In this document: in pieces, positions 1 through 8,174 of the stretch
How positions within the stretch are numbered: position 1 is the stretch's first letter
How the letters are laid out: each line of letters opens with the position of its first letter
From: Variovorax paradoxus
GTDB lineage: Bacteria; Pseudomonadota; Gammaproteobacteria; Burkholderiales; Burkholderiaceae_C
Direction of reading: 5' to 3'
NCBI RefSeq assembly: GCF_018614955.1
Contig: NZ_JAGGNV010000002.1
Location: 24,908 to 88,907, forward strand
Length of the DNA: 64,000 nucleotides
Program-made: the position numbers and the translations under genes
The notes under the pieces: model-generated
What the model was told of the DNA's origin: nothing
Databases searched by the model: none
What the model saw: only the letters and a program-made list of their open reading frames with translations

Positions 1-776
1 TGGAAATCGAAGCCCGGCTGGCCGGCAACGACGGCCTGCGCGGCGACAAGATGGGCGCGGCCGAGGTGCAGAGCGTGATCTTCCGCGACCGCAACCTGGC
101 CGGCATGCTGGTGGTCGATGACCTGGTGGCGGCCTGCAACGCCGGCGCTTCGGCGCTCACGCCGGACCAGGCGCTCGGCTGCCGCGTGCTCGCCGCCTGG
201 GACCGTACCAGCAACAGCGCATCGAAGGGCGCGCCGCTGTTTCGCGAGTTCTGGCGCAAGGCCAAGGACGTGCCGAAGGTCTGGCGCGTACCCTTCGACC
301 CGACACGCCCGGTCGCGACGCCGGCCGGCCTCGACATGGCCACGCCGGCCACACGCGATGCGGTCTTCAAGGCCCTCGGCGACGCAGCCGCCATCGTTCG
401 CACCGCCGGCTTCGCGGCCGATGTGCCGCTGGCCGAGGTGCAAACGCGCATGGTGCGCGGCCAGAAGGTCGCGATCCACGGCGGCGACGAATTCGAAGGC
501 GTGCTCAACAAGGTGGAGAGCCAGGGCCAGTCGCTGATCGATCCGAAGGGCTACAACATCAACTACGGCAGCAGCTACATGCAGGTGGTGGGCTTCGACG
601 AGCGCGGGCCGGTGGCACAGGCCATACTGACCTACGGCCAGAGCAGCGACCCCGCATCGCCGCGCGCCTACGATCAACTGCCGCTGTTCGCCGCCAAGCA
701 ATGGCACCCGCTGCCCTTCCATCGCGCCGACATCGAGGCGCAGCGCGTGGGCAGCCCCCTTCGACTCGCCTATTGA
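1..776 (+). CDS. Penicillin acylase family protein (AHL acylase-like), C-terminal part
   Basis: Partial gene: the reading frame is open from base 3 and its start lies left of the window, so about 258 C-terminal residues are visible. The family consists of periplasmic Ntn-hydrolases made as one precursor and cut into alpha and beta chains; members hydrolyse amide bonds of beta-lactams or N-acyl-homoserine lactones. The visible end matches the beta-chain C-terminus of PvdQ/QuiP-type acylases: a GSSYMQVV strand, then LTYGQSSDPASP and the DQLPLFAAKQW segment that ends these enzymes. The nucleophilic Ser and the signal peptide would lie outside the window, so substrate (AHL or other amide) cannot be read. 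The next gene starts 7 bp after the stop, suggesting co-transcription. Confidence 0.85.
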   Translation, partial: EIEARLAGNDGLRGDKMGAAEVQSVIFRDRNLAGMLVVDDLVAACNAGASALTPDQALGCRVLAAWDRTSNSASKGAPLFREFWRKAKDVPKVWRVPFDPTRPVATPAGLDMATPATRDAVFKALGDAAAIVRTAGFAADVPLAEVQTRMVRGQKVAIHGGDEFEGVLNKVESQGQSLIDPKGYNINYGSSYMQVVGFDERGPVAQAILTYGQSSDPASPRAYDQLPLFAAKQWHPLPFHRADIEAQRVGSPLRLAY

Positions 777-783
777 AAGGAAC

Positions 784-1401
784 ATGATGAACGACGGTCT
801 GGATCAACTGGTTCGACTGGCCGCCGCAGTGCCGCTGGCGCCGGCCTGCGATCACTTCTACTTCCTGCGTCACGGGCAGACCGAAGGCAACGCGCAGCGC
901 ATCTTCCAGGCGGTCGACACGCCGCTGAGCGTGCTCGGCCTGCAGCAGGCCACGCGCGCGGCCGAACTGCTGGCGGGCGAACCGATCAGGAGCGTGGTGT
1001 GCAGCGATGCGAAGCGCGCCTTCGACACCGCCCACACGGTCGCGGCCGGCCTGCGCATCGCGCCGCTGGTGCTCGAAAGCCTGCGCGAGCGCAATTTCGG
1101 CGCGCTGATCGGCACCTCTTCCGCCAACCTGAACTGGGCTTGCGAACCCGAGGGCGGCGAAACGCTGGCCCAGTTCGTTGCCCGCAAGCGCGCCGCGCTC
1201 GAAGTCGCGCTGGCCCATCCGGCGCCGGTGCTGGTGGTGGCGCACGGCGGCTCGCTGCACGTGCTGGCGGCGCTGCTCGGCGTTCCCGCGGACCTGGAGC
1301 TGCTCGGAAATGCGCAGCCGCTGCGTTTCGAGCGAAACGGTCCTACATGGCGGGTGAAGCCGCTCCTGCAACATGTGGATGGCGGCGCGTCGCTGGCCTG
1401 A
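784..1401 (+). CDS. Histidine phosphatase family protein
   Basis: A 205-residue branch-1 histidine phosphatase. The RHG motif (LRHGQTEGN) puts the nucleophile at His30, the second catalytic histidine is about residue 154 in VVAHGG, and the ERNFG segment supplies the usual acidic proton donor. These cytosolic enzymes dephosphorylate small phospho-metabolites (phosphoglycerate, cobalamin intermediates, sugar phosphates); which one cannot be read here. It follows the acylase gene by 7 bp, with a GAAAGGA ribosome site just before tandem ATG codons at 784 and 787; either could be the true start. The cbpA-cbpM pair follows after 30 bp. Confidence 0.85.
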   Translation: MMNDGLDQLVRLAAAVPLAPACDHFYFLRHGQTEGNAQRIFQAVDTPLSVLGLQQATRAAELLAGEPIRSVVCSDAKRAFDTAHTVAAGLRIAPLVLESLRERNFGALIGTSSANLNWACEPEGGETLAQFVARKRAALEVALAHPAPVLVVAHGGSLHVLAALLGVPADLELLGNAQPLRFERNGPTWRVKPLLQHVDGGASLA

Positions 1402-1431
1402 GGGCCGCAGCACGCACTGCCCTCCACCACC

Positions 1432-2403
1432 ATGGAATTCAAGGACTACTACCAGGCACTGGGCATCGAACGCGGCGCCTCGGACGACGAGGTCCGCAAG
1501 GCCTATCGCAAGCTCGCGCGCAAGTACCACCCCGACGTCAGCAAGGAAGCCGACGCCGAGCGGCGCATGCGCGAGATCAACGAGGCCAACGACGTGCTGC
1601 GCGACAAGGAAAAGCGCACCGCCTACGACGCGCTGGCCGACCAGGTCGCGCAGGGCCGCTATGCCGGCGGCCGCCCCGGCGAGGGCTTCCAGCCGCCGCC
1701 GGGCTGGGACGAGGGTTTCGAATTCCACCGCGGTCCGGGCCAGGGCCCTGCCGACCATGCCGAGTTCAGCGAGTTCTTCTCCTCGCTCTTCGGCGCGGCC
1801 GAACGGCGCAGCGCCGAACGCCGCCACTACCGCGCGCGCGGCGAGGACCACCATGCGGCGATCGAGATCGCGCTCGAAGACGCGCTGCGCGGTGCCGAGC
1901 GCGAGATCACGCTGCGTTCGCAGGAGATCGACGAGCAGGGCCGGCCCCAGTGGAAGACGCGCACGTTGAGCGTCAAGATCCCGGCCGGCGTGCACCCGGG
2001 CCAGTACATCCGGCTCGCTGGCCAAGGCATGCCGGGCCATGGCGGCGAGCCGGCCGGCGATCTTTATCTCGAGGTCCGCATCGCACCGCACAAGCTCTAC
2101 CGCATCGAGGACCGCGACCTCTACATGACGCTGCCCGTGACGCCGAGCGAAGCCGCGCTCGGCGCCCAAGTGAAGGTGCCGACGCCCAGCGGCGGCGTGG
2201 TCGAGGTGACGGTGCCGCACGGCGCGCGCAGCGGCCTCAAGCTGCGGCTCAAGGAGCGCGGCCTGTCGGGCAAGCCGACCGGCCATCTCTACCTGCTGCT
2301 GGAGATCGCATTGCCGCCGGCCGACACCGAAGCCGCGCGCAAGGCCTACGAGCAACTGGCGCAGGCCGCGCCCTTCGACCCGCGCCGCCATCTCGGAGTG
2401 TGA
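1432..2403 (+). CDS. cbpA: Curved DNA-binding protein CbpA, DnaJ family co-chaperone
   Basis: A 323-residue class-B J-protein. Residues 1-70 are the J domain with the HPD triplet at 33-35, which stimulates DnaK ATPase. Residues 75-115 are a Gly/Pro/Phe-rich linker, and from about 125 on are the two beta-sandwich substrate-binding domains of DnaJ_C. It lacks the four CxxCxGxG zinc repeats of DnaJ itself, as expected for CbpA. In E. coli CbpA is a stress and stationary-phase co-chaperone that also binds curved DNA. The gene for its antagonist CbpM starts 4 bp after the stop, the standard pairing, which strengthens the call. Confidence 0.93.
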   Translation: MEFKDYYQALGIERGASDDEVRKAYRKLARKYHPDVSKEADAERRMREINEANDVLRDKEKRTAYDALADQVAQGRYAGGRPGEGFQPPPGWDEGFEFHRGPGQGPADHAEFSEFFSSLFGAAERRSAERRHYRARGEDHHAAIEIALEDALRGAEREITLRSQEIDEQGRPQWKTRTLSVKIPAGVHPGQYIRLAGQGMPGHGGEPAGDLYLEVRIAPHKLYRIEDRDLYMTLPVTPSEAALGAQVKVPTPSGGVVEVTVPHGARSGLKLRLKERGLSGKPTGHLYLLLEIALPPADTEAARKAYEQLAQAAPFDPRRHLGV

Positions 2404-2407
2404 TGAC

Positions 2408-2731
2408 ATGGCCAATCCTTCCTTCGATGCCACGACCCTGGGCGCGTCCCACCCGCTCGCCGCGCGCGAACTCGCGCATGCCTGCGGTGCCGAGATCGAG
2501 TGGGTGGTTCAACTGGTCGAAGTGGGCATCGTCGAAGTGCGCGCGCCCGCCGAGCGCCCGGAGGACTGGTGCTTCCACAGCGCCGACCTGCAATGCGCGC
2601 TCGCCGCGCGCCGGCTCGAGCGCGACTTCGGCGTCGGGCTCGACACCGCGGCGCTGATCCTCGACCTCGAGCACGAGGTGCGCCGGCTGAAGGCGGTGCT
2701 GCGGGCGCGGGGACTCGAGCGCGAAGCCTGA
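2408..2731 (+). CDS. cbpM: Chaperone modulator CbpM
   Basis: A 107-residue protein starting 4 bp after cbpA. It has the MerR-like helical layout of CbpM: an N-terminal helix-turn-helix-like segment (LAHACGAEIEWVVQLVEVGIVE), a conserved W-x-F region near residue 55 (DWCFHSADLQCA), and a C-terminal helix (LILDLEHEVRRLKAVL). CbpM binds the J domain of CbpA and blocks both its DnaK stimulation and its DNA binding. No enzymatic motif is present. Family length and gene order both fit. Confidence 0.88.
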   Translation: MANPSFDATTLGASHPLAARELAHACGAEIEWVVQLVEVGIVEVRAPAERPEDWCFHSADLQCALAARRLERDFGVGLDTAALILDLEHEVRRLKAVLRARGLEREA

Positions 2732-2782
2732 GCACGAAGTAGGAGCCGGCTGGCAGACAGCGGCCGCGGGGCGTGCAGACTC

Positions 2783-2797
2783 CTAGGGCCTGTTAAC
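2783..2797. repeat. Half copy of a recurrent GGGCCTGTT palindrome
   Basis: CTAGGGCCTGTTAAC in the 97-bp gap between cbpM and the zinc-ribbon gene matches one arm and the centre of the full palindromes at 6713-6736 and 39730-39747. The second arm is not preserved here. Confidence 0.5.
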
Positions 2798-2828
2798 CCC
2801 AGCATTCCGGCCTTCGAAGGAGTTCCCC

Positions 2829-3575
2829 ATGTCCGTGGTCTGCGCCGCCTGCAAGACCGAGAACCGCGCCAATGCCATGTTCTGCCGCGGCTGCGCGGCC
2901 AAGCTGCCCGGCTTTGCCGCCACCGGGCCGTCCGCGCTCGAAGGGATGAAGCCGATGCGGCCAGCGCCCGCAGCCGCGCCGGCCGCAGGCCCGACGCCCG
3001 GCATGCTGCCGATCGAAACGCGCGCCTTCTGGATCCGCTTCGCGGTGCTGTCGATCGTGATCACCGCCTGCTTCGGCAGCTGGGTCGCCTATGTGACGCG
3101 CAAGCCGCCGGCATCCGCGCCCGCTGCCGTTGCGGCCGCTCCGGCGGCACGCGCGGCACCGGTGCGCGCATCGGTGCCTCCGACGGCGCCGCTCGATCGC
3201 GTGCCCATGGTGCCGACCATGCCGGTGCGGACGGTGGAAACGCTCGGACCGGCCGAGACGATCGTGGAGCCGGGTCCCGTGCGCTCGGAGCCGGAACAAC
3301 GCCCCACCGCTTCCTACCAGCCCACCGTGCCGATCGAACGGACGGCTCCGCCCCGAAAGATCGTGGCCCGCACCGACGGCAATGGCGGCAATGGCGGCAA
3401 TGGCGGCAATGGTGCCGCCGATCCGCGGCCCTCCTGCGCGCACCTCAATTTCATCGCAGCGGCGCGTTGCGAGGCGGCGCAATGCGCCAAGGGTCCGTTC
3501 AACCACCATCCGCACTGCAACGCGGTGCGCGAGCAGACGCGGCGCGACATCGCGCGGCGCAACCCCAGCTTCTGA
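2829..3575 (+). CDS. Zinc-ribbon membrane-anchored protein of unknown function
   Basis: A 248-residue protein with no recognised function. Residues 4-22 form a four-cysteine zinc ribbon (CAACKTENRANAMFCRGC). An Ala/Pro-rich stretch and one transmembrane segment (about residues 68-86, IRFAVLSIVITACFGSWVAYV) follow, then a long low-complexity Pro/Ala/Val linker with four NGG-type repeats, and a small C-terminal Cys/His-rich region (CAHLNF, CEAAQC, HHPHC) of about 50 residues. The layout suggests a cytosolic ribbon and an exported C-terminal domain. Its first 25 residues, and the DNA around its start codon, closely resemble the short gene at 8274-8567, so the two are paralogues. It may be a scaffold or sensor, but nothing here proves that. 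Confidence 0.7.
   Translation: MSVVCAACKTENRANAMFCRGCAAKLPGFAATGPSALEGMKPMRPAPAAAPAAGPTPGMLPIETRAFWIRFAVLSIVITACFGSWVAYVTRKPPASAPAAVAAAPAARAAPVRASVPPTAPLDRVPMVPTMPVRTVETLGPAETIVEPGPVRSEPEQRPTASYQPTVPIERTAPPRKIVARTDGNGGNGGNGGNGAADPRPSCAHLNFIAAARCEAAQCAKGPFNHHPHCNAVREQTRRDIARRNPSF
3378..3413 (+). repeat. Four tandem 9-bp repeats inside the zinc-ribbon gene
   Basis: GGCAATGGC is repeated three times, followed by GGCAATGGT, in frame, encoding a Gly-Asn-Gly repeat in the linker of the zinc-ribbon protein. Such tracts change copy number by slippage without breaking the frame. Confidence 0.85.
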
Positions 3576-3712
3576 GCCTACGCAGCGCGCCAGGTATGCC
3601 GCTGCGACATATCTAAAAGTCTCCTCCTCAGCTATCGGGCCGTATGCCGAGTTGAGATAGTTCATGACACCGGTCGAACACCGGCGGTTTGAACCAATAA
3701 CGAGGAGACAAA

Positions 3713-4747
3713 ATGGATATGCGCGCTCGCGCCTGCTTTGCTGCAGGCATCGCGACGGCTTCGCTTGGAGCCTTCCCGGCATTGGCACAAGGTACATCGC
3801 CGAGCAGCGTCAGTATCTATGGCGTGCTGGACGAGTATGTGGGTTCGCTTCGCCGAAGCGATGAAGCCGGACGCCGGACCGTGTTGAACAGCGGCGGCAT
3901 GACCACTTCTTTCTGGGGGTTCCGGGGAACCGAAGACCTGGGGGGCGGCCTGCAATCGTTCTTCGCGCTGGAAAGTTTTATTCAAGCCGACAGCGGGACC
4001 TTCGGCAGGACGTCCGCCGATCCCTACTTCTCGCGAAACTCCTACGTGGGGCTCGGCGGCGCCTACGGCCAGGTGAGCGTGGGGCGACAGACCAATGCGC
4101 TCTACACGGCCACCGGCAACTTCAACCCGTTTCTGGCATCTGCCAATCTGAGCCCTGTCATGCTGCAGGTCTGGAACACGGGCTACAACCGTGCGGTCCT
4201 CGGCGACAGTGTGTGGGACAACACCATCCAGTACGCGTCGCCGGAAGCTGCGGGGTTTCGCGTTTCCGCAGCGTACGGACTGGGCGAAGTGGTGAACCGG
4301 GCTGGCGAGCGCAATTTCAACCTGACCCTCAACTATGCAAAGGGGCCGTTCGCTGCCGTGGTCTCTGCCCAGCAGGTCAAGGTGGGGCCGGGCCTTTCTG
4401 CCCGGATCGCGAGCCAGAAAGCCCAGATGGCCGGGCTCTCGTATGACTTCGAAGTGGTGAAGGTCTACGGCCAGTACTTTCATACGGAATCGCCTGGCAT
4501 CCAGACCAAGACCCGGACGACCCAGCTCGGCTTCGCGGTGCCCATGGGCGCCGGCCGGGTCATGGCCTCTGTTTCCCGCACGCTGAGGGACATGCCGATC
4601 GCCGATTCCCGCCGCACCACCGGGGCCGTCGGCTATGACTACTTCCTTTCCAAGCGAACGGATCTCTACGCGGTCTACCTCTCGGACAAGCTCACCGGAT
4701 TCGGGAGGGCAGGAAACGTGGCGCTCGGCGTGCGGCATCGCTTCTAA
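3713..4747 (+). CDS. Gram-negative porin (OmpC/Omp32-like)
   Basis: A 344-residue outer-membrane general porin of the betaproteobacterial Omp32 type. It has a signal peptide cleaved about A25|Q26 (FPALAQ), begins with the family strand SSVSIYGVLDEYVG, carries FRGTEDLGGGLQSFFALE and the SVGRQ segment typical of loop-3 porins, and ends in a C-terminal Phe (GVRHRF), the BAM recognition residue. An AGGAG ribosome site lies 6 bp before the start. It is followed after 34 bp by a Bug-type receptor gene, so the two may form an outer-membrane/periplasm uptake pair for an organic anion; substrate is not readable. Confidence 0.92.
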   Translation: MDMRARACFAAGIATASLGAFPALAQGTSPSSVSIYGVLDEYVGSLRRSDEAGRRTVLNSGGMTTSFWGFRGTEDLGGGLQSFFALESFIQADSGTFGRTSADPYFSRNSYVGLGGAYGQVSVGRQTNALYTATGNFNPFLASANLSPVMLQVWNTGYNRAVLGDSVWDNTIQYASPEAAGFRVSAAYGLGEVVNRAGERNFNLTLNYAKGPFAAVVSAQQVKVGPGLSARIASQKAQMAGLSYDFEVVKVYGQYFHTESPGIQTKTRTTQLGFAVPMGAGRVMASVSRTLRDMPIADSRRTTGAVGYDYFLSKRTDLYAVYLSDKLTGFGRAGNVALGVRHRF

Positions 4748-4781
4748 AGACTCCAGCACGCTTTAAGTAAACGGGAATCCC

Positions 4782-5759
4782 ATGAACATCTTCCTCAGAA
4801 TCGCCCGCCATTCGGCTCTCGTCGTCGCTGCAATCTCCATTGGCGCGATGGCGAACGCACAGCCATCGTCGACGAAGCCGATTCGTCTCGTCGTGCCCTT
4901 CGGCGCCGGCGGCGTTGCCGACCTCACGGCACGCAGCGTCGCGCAGAAGATGTCGCAGTCCATGGGGCAAAGCATCATCGTGGACAACAAGCCGGGCGCC
5001 GGGGGTGTCGTCGCGTCCGATACCGTGGCCAAGGCGCCGCCGGACGGACTCACCGTCCTCTTGATGTCCAATGCCAATGCCGTCAGCGTGGGGCTGTTCA
5101 AGCAACTGCCCTTCGATACCGTCAAGGACTTCGCTCCGGTGTCGACGCTCGGTTATTTCGATCTGGCCGTCGTGACCGCTGCGGACTCGAAATTCAAGAC
5201 GATGCAGGAGCTCTTGACCTATGCGAAGGCGCACCCCGGGACCGTCAACATCGGGACGATCAACGTGGGCAGCACGCAGCATCTTGCGGCCGAGCTGCTC
5301 AAGCGGAGCACCGGCATCGACGCGCAAGTGATTCCCTTCAACGGGTCGCCCGCATTGATCACCGCGCTGCGAGGCGGGCAGATCGATGCCGGCGTCGAGA
5401 TCCTGGCGCCCATCCTGGGCCAGATCAGCGGCAAGTCGCTGCGCGCCATTGCCGTCATGGGAGCGAAGCGCTCATTCGCGCTGCCGGAAACGCCGACCGT
5501 CGCAGAGAGCGGCGCGCCCAACTTCAAGGTCGCGTCCTGGAACGCCTTTGCGGTGCCCGCCAAGACGCCGCCCGAGATCGTCGCCAGGCTCAACAAGGAG
5601 GTCAACGCAGCGCTGGCCGCGCCAGAGATCAAGGAGCGGCTGCGCCAGCTCGGCGTCGAGGCGCAGGGAAGCACCCCACAGCAACAGGCTGAGCTTCTCA
5701 GGGACGAAATTCAGCGCTGGTCCGAAGTCATCCGCCTGGCAGGCATCCCGAAGCAATGA
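4782..5759 (+). CDS. Bug-family (TctC-like) periplasmic substrate-binding protein
   Basis: A 325-residue tripartite tricarboxylate transporter receptor. The signal peptide is cleaved about A26|Q27 (GAMANAQ). The mature protein starts with the family signature KPIRLVVPFGAGGVADLTAR, keeps the IVDNKPGAGGVVASD motif, and has the PFNGSPALITALRGGQIDAG and ILGQI segments of the binding cleft. Bug proteins bind carboxylates, often aromatic or hydroxy acids, and in these bacteria are frequently orphans without adjacent membrane subunits, as here. It is convergent with a LysR gene (22 bp between stops) beyond which lies a LigI-like lactonase, so a pyrone or aromatic polycarboxylate ligand is plausible but inferred. 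Confidence 0.93.
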   Translation: MNIFLRIARHSALVVAAISIGAMANAQPSSTKPIRLVVPFGAGGVADLTARSVAQKMSQSMGQSIIVDNKPGAGGVVASDTVAKAPPDGLTVLLMSNANAVSVGLFKQLPFDTVKDFAPVSTLGYFDLAVVTAADSKFKTMQELLTYAKAHPGTVNIGTINVGSTQHLAAELLKRSTGIDAQVIPFNGSPALITALRGGQIDAGVEILAPILGQISGKSLRAIAVMGAKRSFALPETPTVAESGAPNFKVASWNAFAVPAKTPPEIVARLNKEVNAALAAPEIKERLRQLGVEAQGSTPQQQAELLRDEIQRWSEVIRLAGIPKQ

Positions 5760-5781
5760 GCGTCCATCTGGCCGCCGCGCG

Positions 5782-6702
5782 TCAAGTCTTTGCGCGCGAC
5801 GGTGAGCCGCTCATCGTCTGGCTCACCACCTCCTCGATCAACTTGAGCACCGCCTGCTGCGTAAGGGTGGTCGGCCTTTGAGAGCTGAGCGCCAGGGCCA
5901 GCCGGCTGCGCAGCGGAGGATTCGTGATCCGGCGGATCGCGAAGGCCTCGGGGCGAGGCGCAGTGTGAACCGCATTCGAGGACAAGACAGCCAGTCCCAC
6001 GCCCTCGATCACCAGATCCAGGATGGCGGCCACGCCGTCGATCTCCATCGCGATCGTCGGACGGCAGCCGATGTTCGCCATTTCCGCTTCGACCAGCATG
6101 CGAATGGAGTTCGGCTTGGTCGGGATCACAAGAGGCTTCGAGGCCAGCTCGCGCAGCGAAACAGGATCCTCCGGTTCGCCGGCGGGCCGTGCCGGGCCGA
6201 CCAGGTACAAGTCTTCTTCCAGGATGACGACGCTGTCGATCTCTGCGGAAGGCGCAGGGTTGTAGAGCAGCGCCAGATCGAGGCGGCCTGCGGTCACCGA
6301 TTCCTGCATGGCGCTTGAAAGCGCCTCGGTGATGGAGAGGCTGGCGTCGGGAAGCTGCCGACGGAAGGCGCGGGTCAAGGGCACGGCGATGCGCTTCGAA
6401 ATGCTGGGCGGCAATCCCACTGCGACGCGACCGGCCAGCGCGCCGCGCAGGCGTCCGAGGTCCTCCTTGGCGCGTTCGATCTGATGCAGGATGCCTCGGG
6501 CGTGTTCCAGCAGCAGCTTGCCCGCATCCGTGACGACGACGCCTCGGCCGTTGCGCGTCAGAAGATTCTGTCTCAGCTCCACTTCGAGCTGGCGCACCTG
6601 CCGGCTGAGCGCGGGCTGCGCGACATCGATCGCGATCGAGGCGCGGGTGAAACTCCCCAGCTCCGCGACGTGAACGAAGTACTCCAGCTGCTTGAGGTCC
6701 AT
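5782..6702 (-). CDS. LysR family transcriptional regulator (next to ligI-like gene)
   Basis: A 306-residue LysR regulator: winged helix-turn-helix in residues 1-60 (LEYFVHVAELGSFTRASIAIDVAQPALSRQVRQLE) and a periplasmic-binding-protein-like effector domain from about 90 to 295. The N-terminal part resembles the CynR/Nac branch. It lies 73 bp downstream of the lactonase gene on the same strand and faces the porin-receptor pair, so it probably controls this small uptake and hydrolysis cassette. The inducer cannot be read; the pathway carboxylate is the natural guess. Confidence 0.9.
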   Translation of the reverse strand: MDLKQLEYFVHVAELGSFTRASIAIDVAQPALSRQVRQLEVELRQNLLTRNGRGVVVTDAGKLLLEHARGILHQIERAKEDLGRLRGALAGRVAVGLPPSISKRIAVPLTRAFRRQLPDASLSITEALSSAMQESVTAGRLDLALLYNPAPSAEIDSVVILEEDLYLVGPARPAGEPEDPVSLRELASKPLVIPTKPNSIRMLVEAEMANIGCRPTIAMEIDGVAAILDLVIEGVGLAVLSSNAVHTAPRPEAFAIRRITNPPLRSRLALALSSQRPTTLTQQAVLKLIEEVVSQTMSGSPSRAKT

Positions 6703-6712
6703 GGAAAGGAGT

Positions 6713-6736
6713 CTAGGGCCTGTTCACAGGCCCTAG
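6713..6736. repeat. Perfect GGGCCTGT palindrome, 11-bp arms
   Basis: CTAGGGCCTGT, two central bases, ACAGGCCCTAG. It lies between the LysR start and the lactonase stop. The same core recurs at 39730-39747 and as a half copy at 2783-2797. There is no T-tract on either side, so it is better read as a dispersed palindromic repeat than as a standard terminator, though it could attenuate read-through from ligI into lysR. Confidence 0.7.
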
Positions 6737-6775
6737 AGCTTGCTCGCATTGCCCGCGGCAAGCACCCTGCCGGCC

Positions 6776-7666
6776 TCAGGCCCAATACAGCCGCATCGGG
6801 TTGTCCACCAGCAGTTTGCGCTGAAGCTCAGCTGTCCGCGCGATGCGCGGAATCATGTCGACCAGCGTGCCGTCGTCGGGCATGTGCGTCTTGAGGTTGG
6901 GATGCGGCCAGTCGGTCCCCCACAGCACGCGGTCCGGGAACTCCTCGACCAGGCGCCGCGCGAAAGGAACGACGTCATCGTAGGTCGGCGGACCGGAGAC
7001 AGACAGGCGCTCCGGGCAGCTCACCTTCGACCAGACATTCGGATGCTCGCGCAACAGCCGCACGAAGCACTCGAACTGAGGCCCGTCGACCGGCTGGCCG
7101 ACATCGGGCCGGCCCATGTGGTCGACCACCACGGTCGTCGGCAGGCGAGTGAAGAAATCCCACAGCTCGGGCAGATCCTGCGCCTCGAAATACACGACCA
7201 CATGCCAGCCCAGCGGCGCGATGCGCTCGGCGATGTTCATCAGCACCTCGCGGGGCGTGAAGTCGGCGAGCCGCTTGAGGAAGTTGAAGCGCACGCCGCG
7301 CACTCCGGCTTCGTGCAGAAGGCGAAGCTCGGCCTCGCTCACGCTCGGCGCGACCGACGCCACGCCGCGTGCGCGTCCGTTCGAATGCGCAATGGCATCG
7401 AGCAGCGCGCGGTTGTCGTTGCCATGGCAGCTCGCCTGCACGATCACGTTGCGCTCGAAGCCCAGCAGATCGCGCAGTGCGAAGAGCTGGTCCTTCGAGG
7501 CATCGCAGGGCGTGTATTTGCGCTCCGGCGCGTACGGGAACACCGCGCCCGGGCCGAAAACGTGGCAGTGCGCGTCCACCGCACCGGGCGGCGGCGTGTA
7601 GTGCGGCTTCGACGGGGCGGGATGAAAGCACAGCCAGCCCTTGTCCATGGTGCTAGTCGTTTGCAT
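6776..7666 (-). CDS. ligI: 2-pyrone-4,6-dicarboxylate lactonase (LigI-like)
   Basis: A 296-residue amidohydrolase-superfamily protein. Alignment from memory with Sphingomonas LigI is close along the whole length: PGAVDAHCHVFGP (His33, His35), RNVIVQASCHGNDN, GVRGVRFNFLKRL, VVDHMGRPDVGQ, WGTDWPHPN and the NPMRLYW end. LigI hydrolyses the lactone 2-pyrone-4,6-dicarboxylate in the protocatechuate 4,5-cleavage (lignin, syringate) pathway to oxalomesaconate. No lig dioxygenase, hydratase or aldolase lies nearby. Its neighbours are a LysR gene downstream and a divergent NTF2-fold gene. A related lactone substrate is possible. Confidence 0.85.
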   Translation of the reverse strand: MQTTSTMDKGWLCFHPAPSKPHYTPPPGAVDAHCHVFGPGAVFPYAPERKYTPCDASKDQLFALRDLLGFERNVIVQASCHGNDNRALLDAIAHSNGRARGVASVAPSVSEAELRLLHEAGVRGVRFNFLKRLADFTPREVLMNIAERIAPLGWHVVVYFEAQDLPELWDFFTRLPTTVVVDHMGRPDVGQPVDGPQFECFVRLLREHPNVWSKVSCPERLSVSGPPTYDDVVPFARRLVEEFPDRVLWGTDWPHPNLKTHMPDDGTLVDMIPRIARTAELQRKLLVDNPMRLYWA

Positions 7667-7714
7667 AGCTGTGTATCTTGCGCAGATTTCGCGCGAAGAG
7701 CGAGGCTGAAAATG

Positions 7715-7729
7715 CGCTAGCAGCTAGCG
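7715..7729. promoter_or_regulatory. Palindrome in the divergent ligI / NTF2 promoter region
   Basis: CGCTAGC-A-GCTAGCG, a perfect inverted repeat with 7-bp arms in the 127-bp gap between two divergent genes. Two similar blocks flank it (around 7664-7684 and 7737-7756, sharing a GCAT-GCTGT-TATCTT pattern). It is a good candidate operator; the binding protein is unknown, with the adjacent LysR regulator as one possibility. Confidence 0.45.
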
Positions 7730-7793
7730 AATTTCGGCATGGCTGTATCTTCGCGGTCTCCTGCCGAACCCGTCACCGCAAAGGAAAAAGCAC

Positions 7794-8174
7794 ATGCCCA
7801 CAGTCCAGACACTCGAACGCTTCATCGCCCGCGTCGAAGAGAACGCGCATGCCGAAGCCGTCGAGGAGTTCTACACCGCGAATGCCTCGCTGCAGGAGAA
7901 TCAGGAGGCGCCGCGCGTCGGCCGCGATGCGGCCATTGCGCGCGAACGCACCATGCTGGCCAGGGCTACGTCGATCTCCTCGACCTGCGTGCGCCCGGTG
8001 TTCGTGAACGGCGACAAGGTCGTCATCCGCTGGATCTTCCACTTCGAGTGGAAGGACGGCACGGCCACCCACATGGAGGAGCTCGCCTACCAGCGCTGGG
8101 AGGGCGAACGCATCGCCGAGGAGACCTTCTTCTACGACCCGGCGCAGCGCGCGCCCATCAAGTCGAGGCCGTAG
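7794..8174 (+). CDS. NTF2-fold (SnoaL-like) protein
   Basis: A 126-residue protein with the alpha+beta cone fold pattern of the nuclear transport factor 2/SnoaL superfamily: N-terminal helix (LERFIARVEENAHAEAVEEFYTANASLQEN), then strands such as KVVIRWIFHFEWKDG and MEELAYQRWEGERIAEETFFYDP. Members are small isomerases, cyclases or ligand-binding proteins, and nothing here names the reaction. It starts after an AAAGGAAAAAG ribosome site, divergent from ligI, so it may be part of the same catabolic unit. Confidence 0.75.
   Translation: MPTVQTLERFIARVEENAHAEAVEEFYTANASLQENQEAPRVGRDAAIARERTMLARATSISSTCVRPVFVNGDKVVIRWIFHFEWKDGTATHMEELAYQRWEGERIAEETFFYDPAQRAPIKSRP

Noticed and set aside
559..2433. 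A 624-codon minus-strand frame over the phosphatase and cbpA
   Set aside because: Composition is low-complexity Arg/Ala/Gly, and the plus-strand genes have unmistakable motifs.
3378..3413. Possible CRISPR-like or regulatory tandem repeat
   Set aside because: Four 9-bp units without spacers, in frame, encoding Gly-Asn-Gly. It is a protein low-complexity tract.
6713..6736. Palindrome as a classical intrinsic terminator
   Set aside because: No T-tract follows on either strand, and the same core recurs elsewhere. It was recorded as a repeat.
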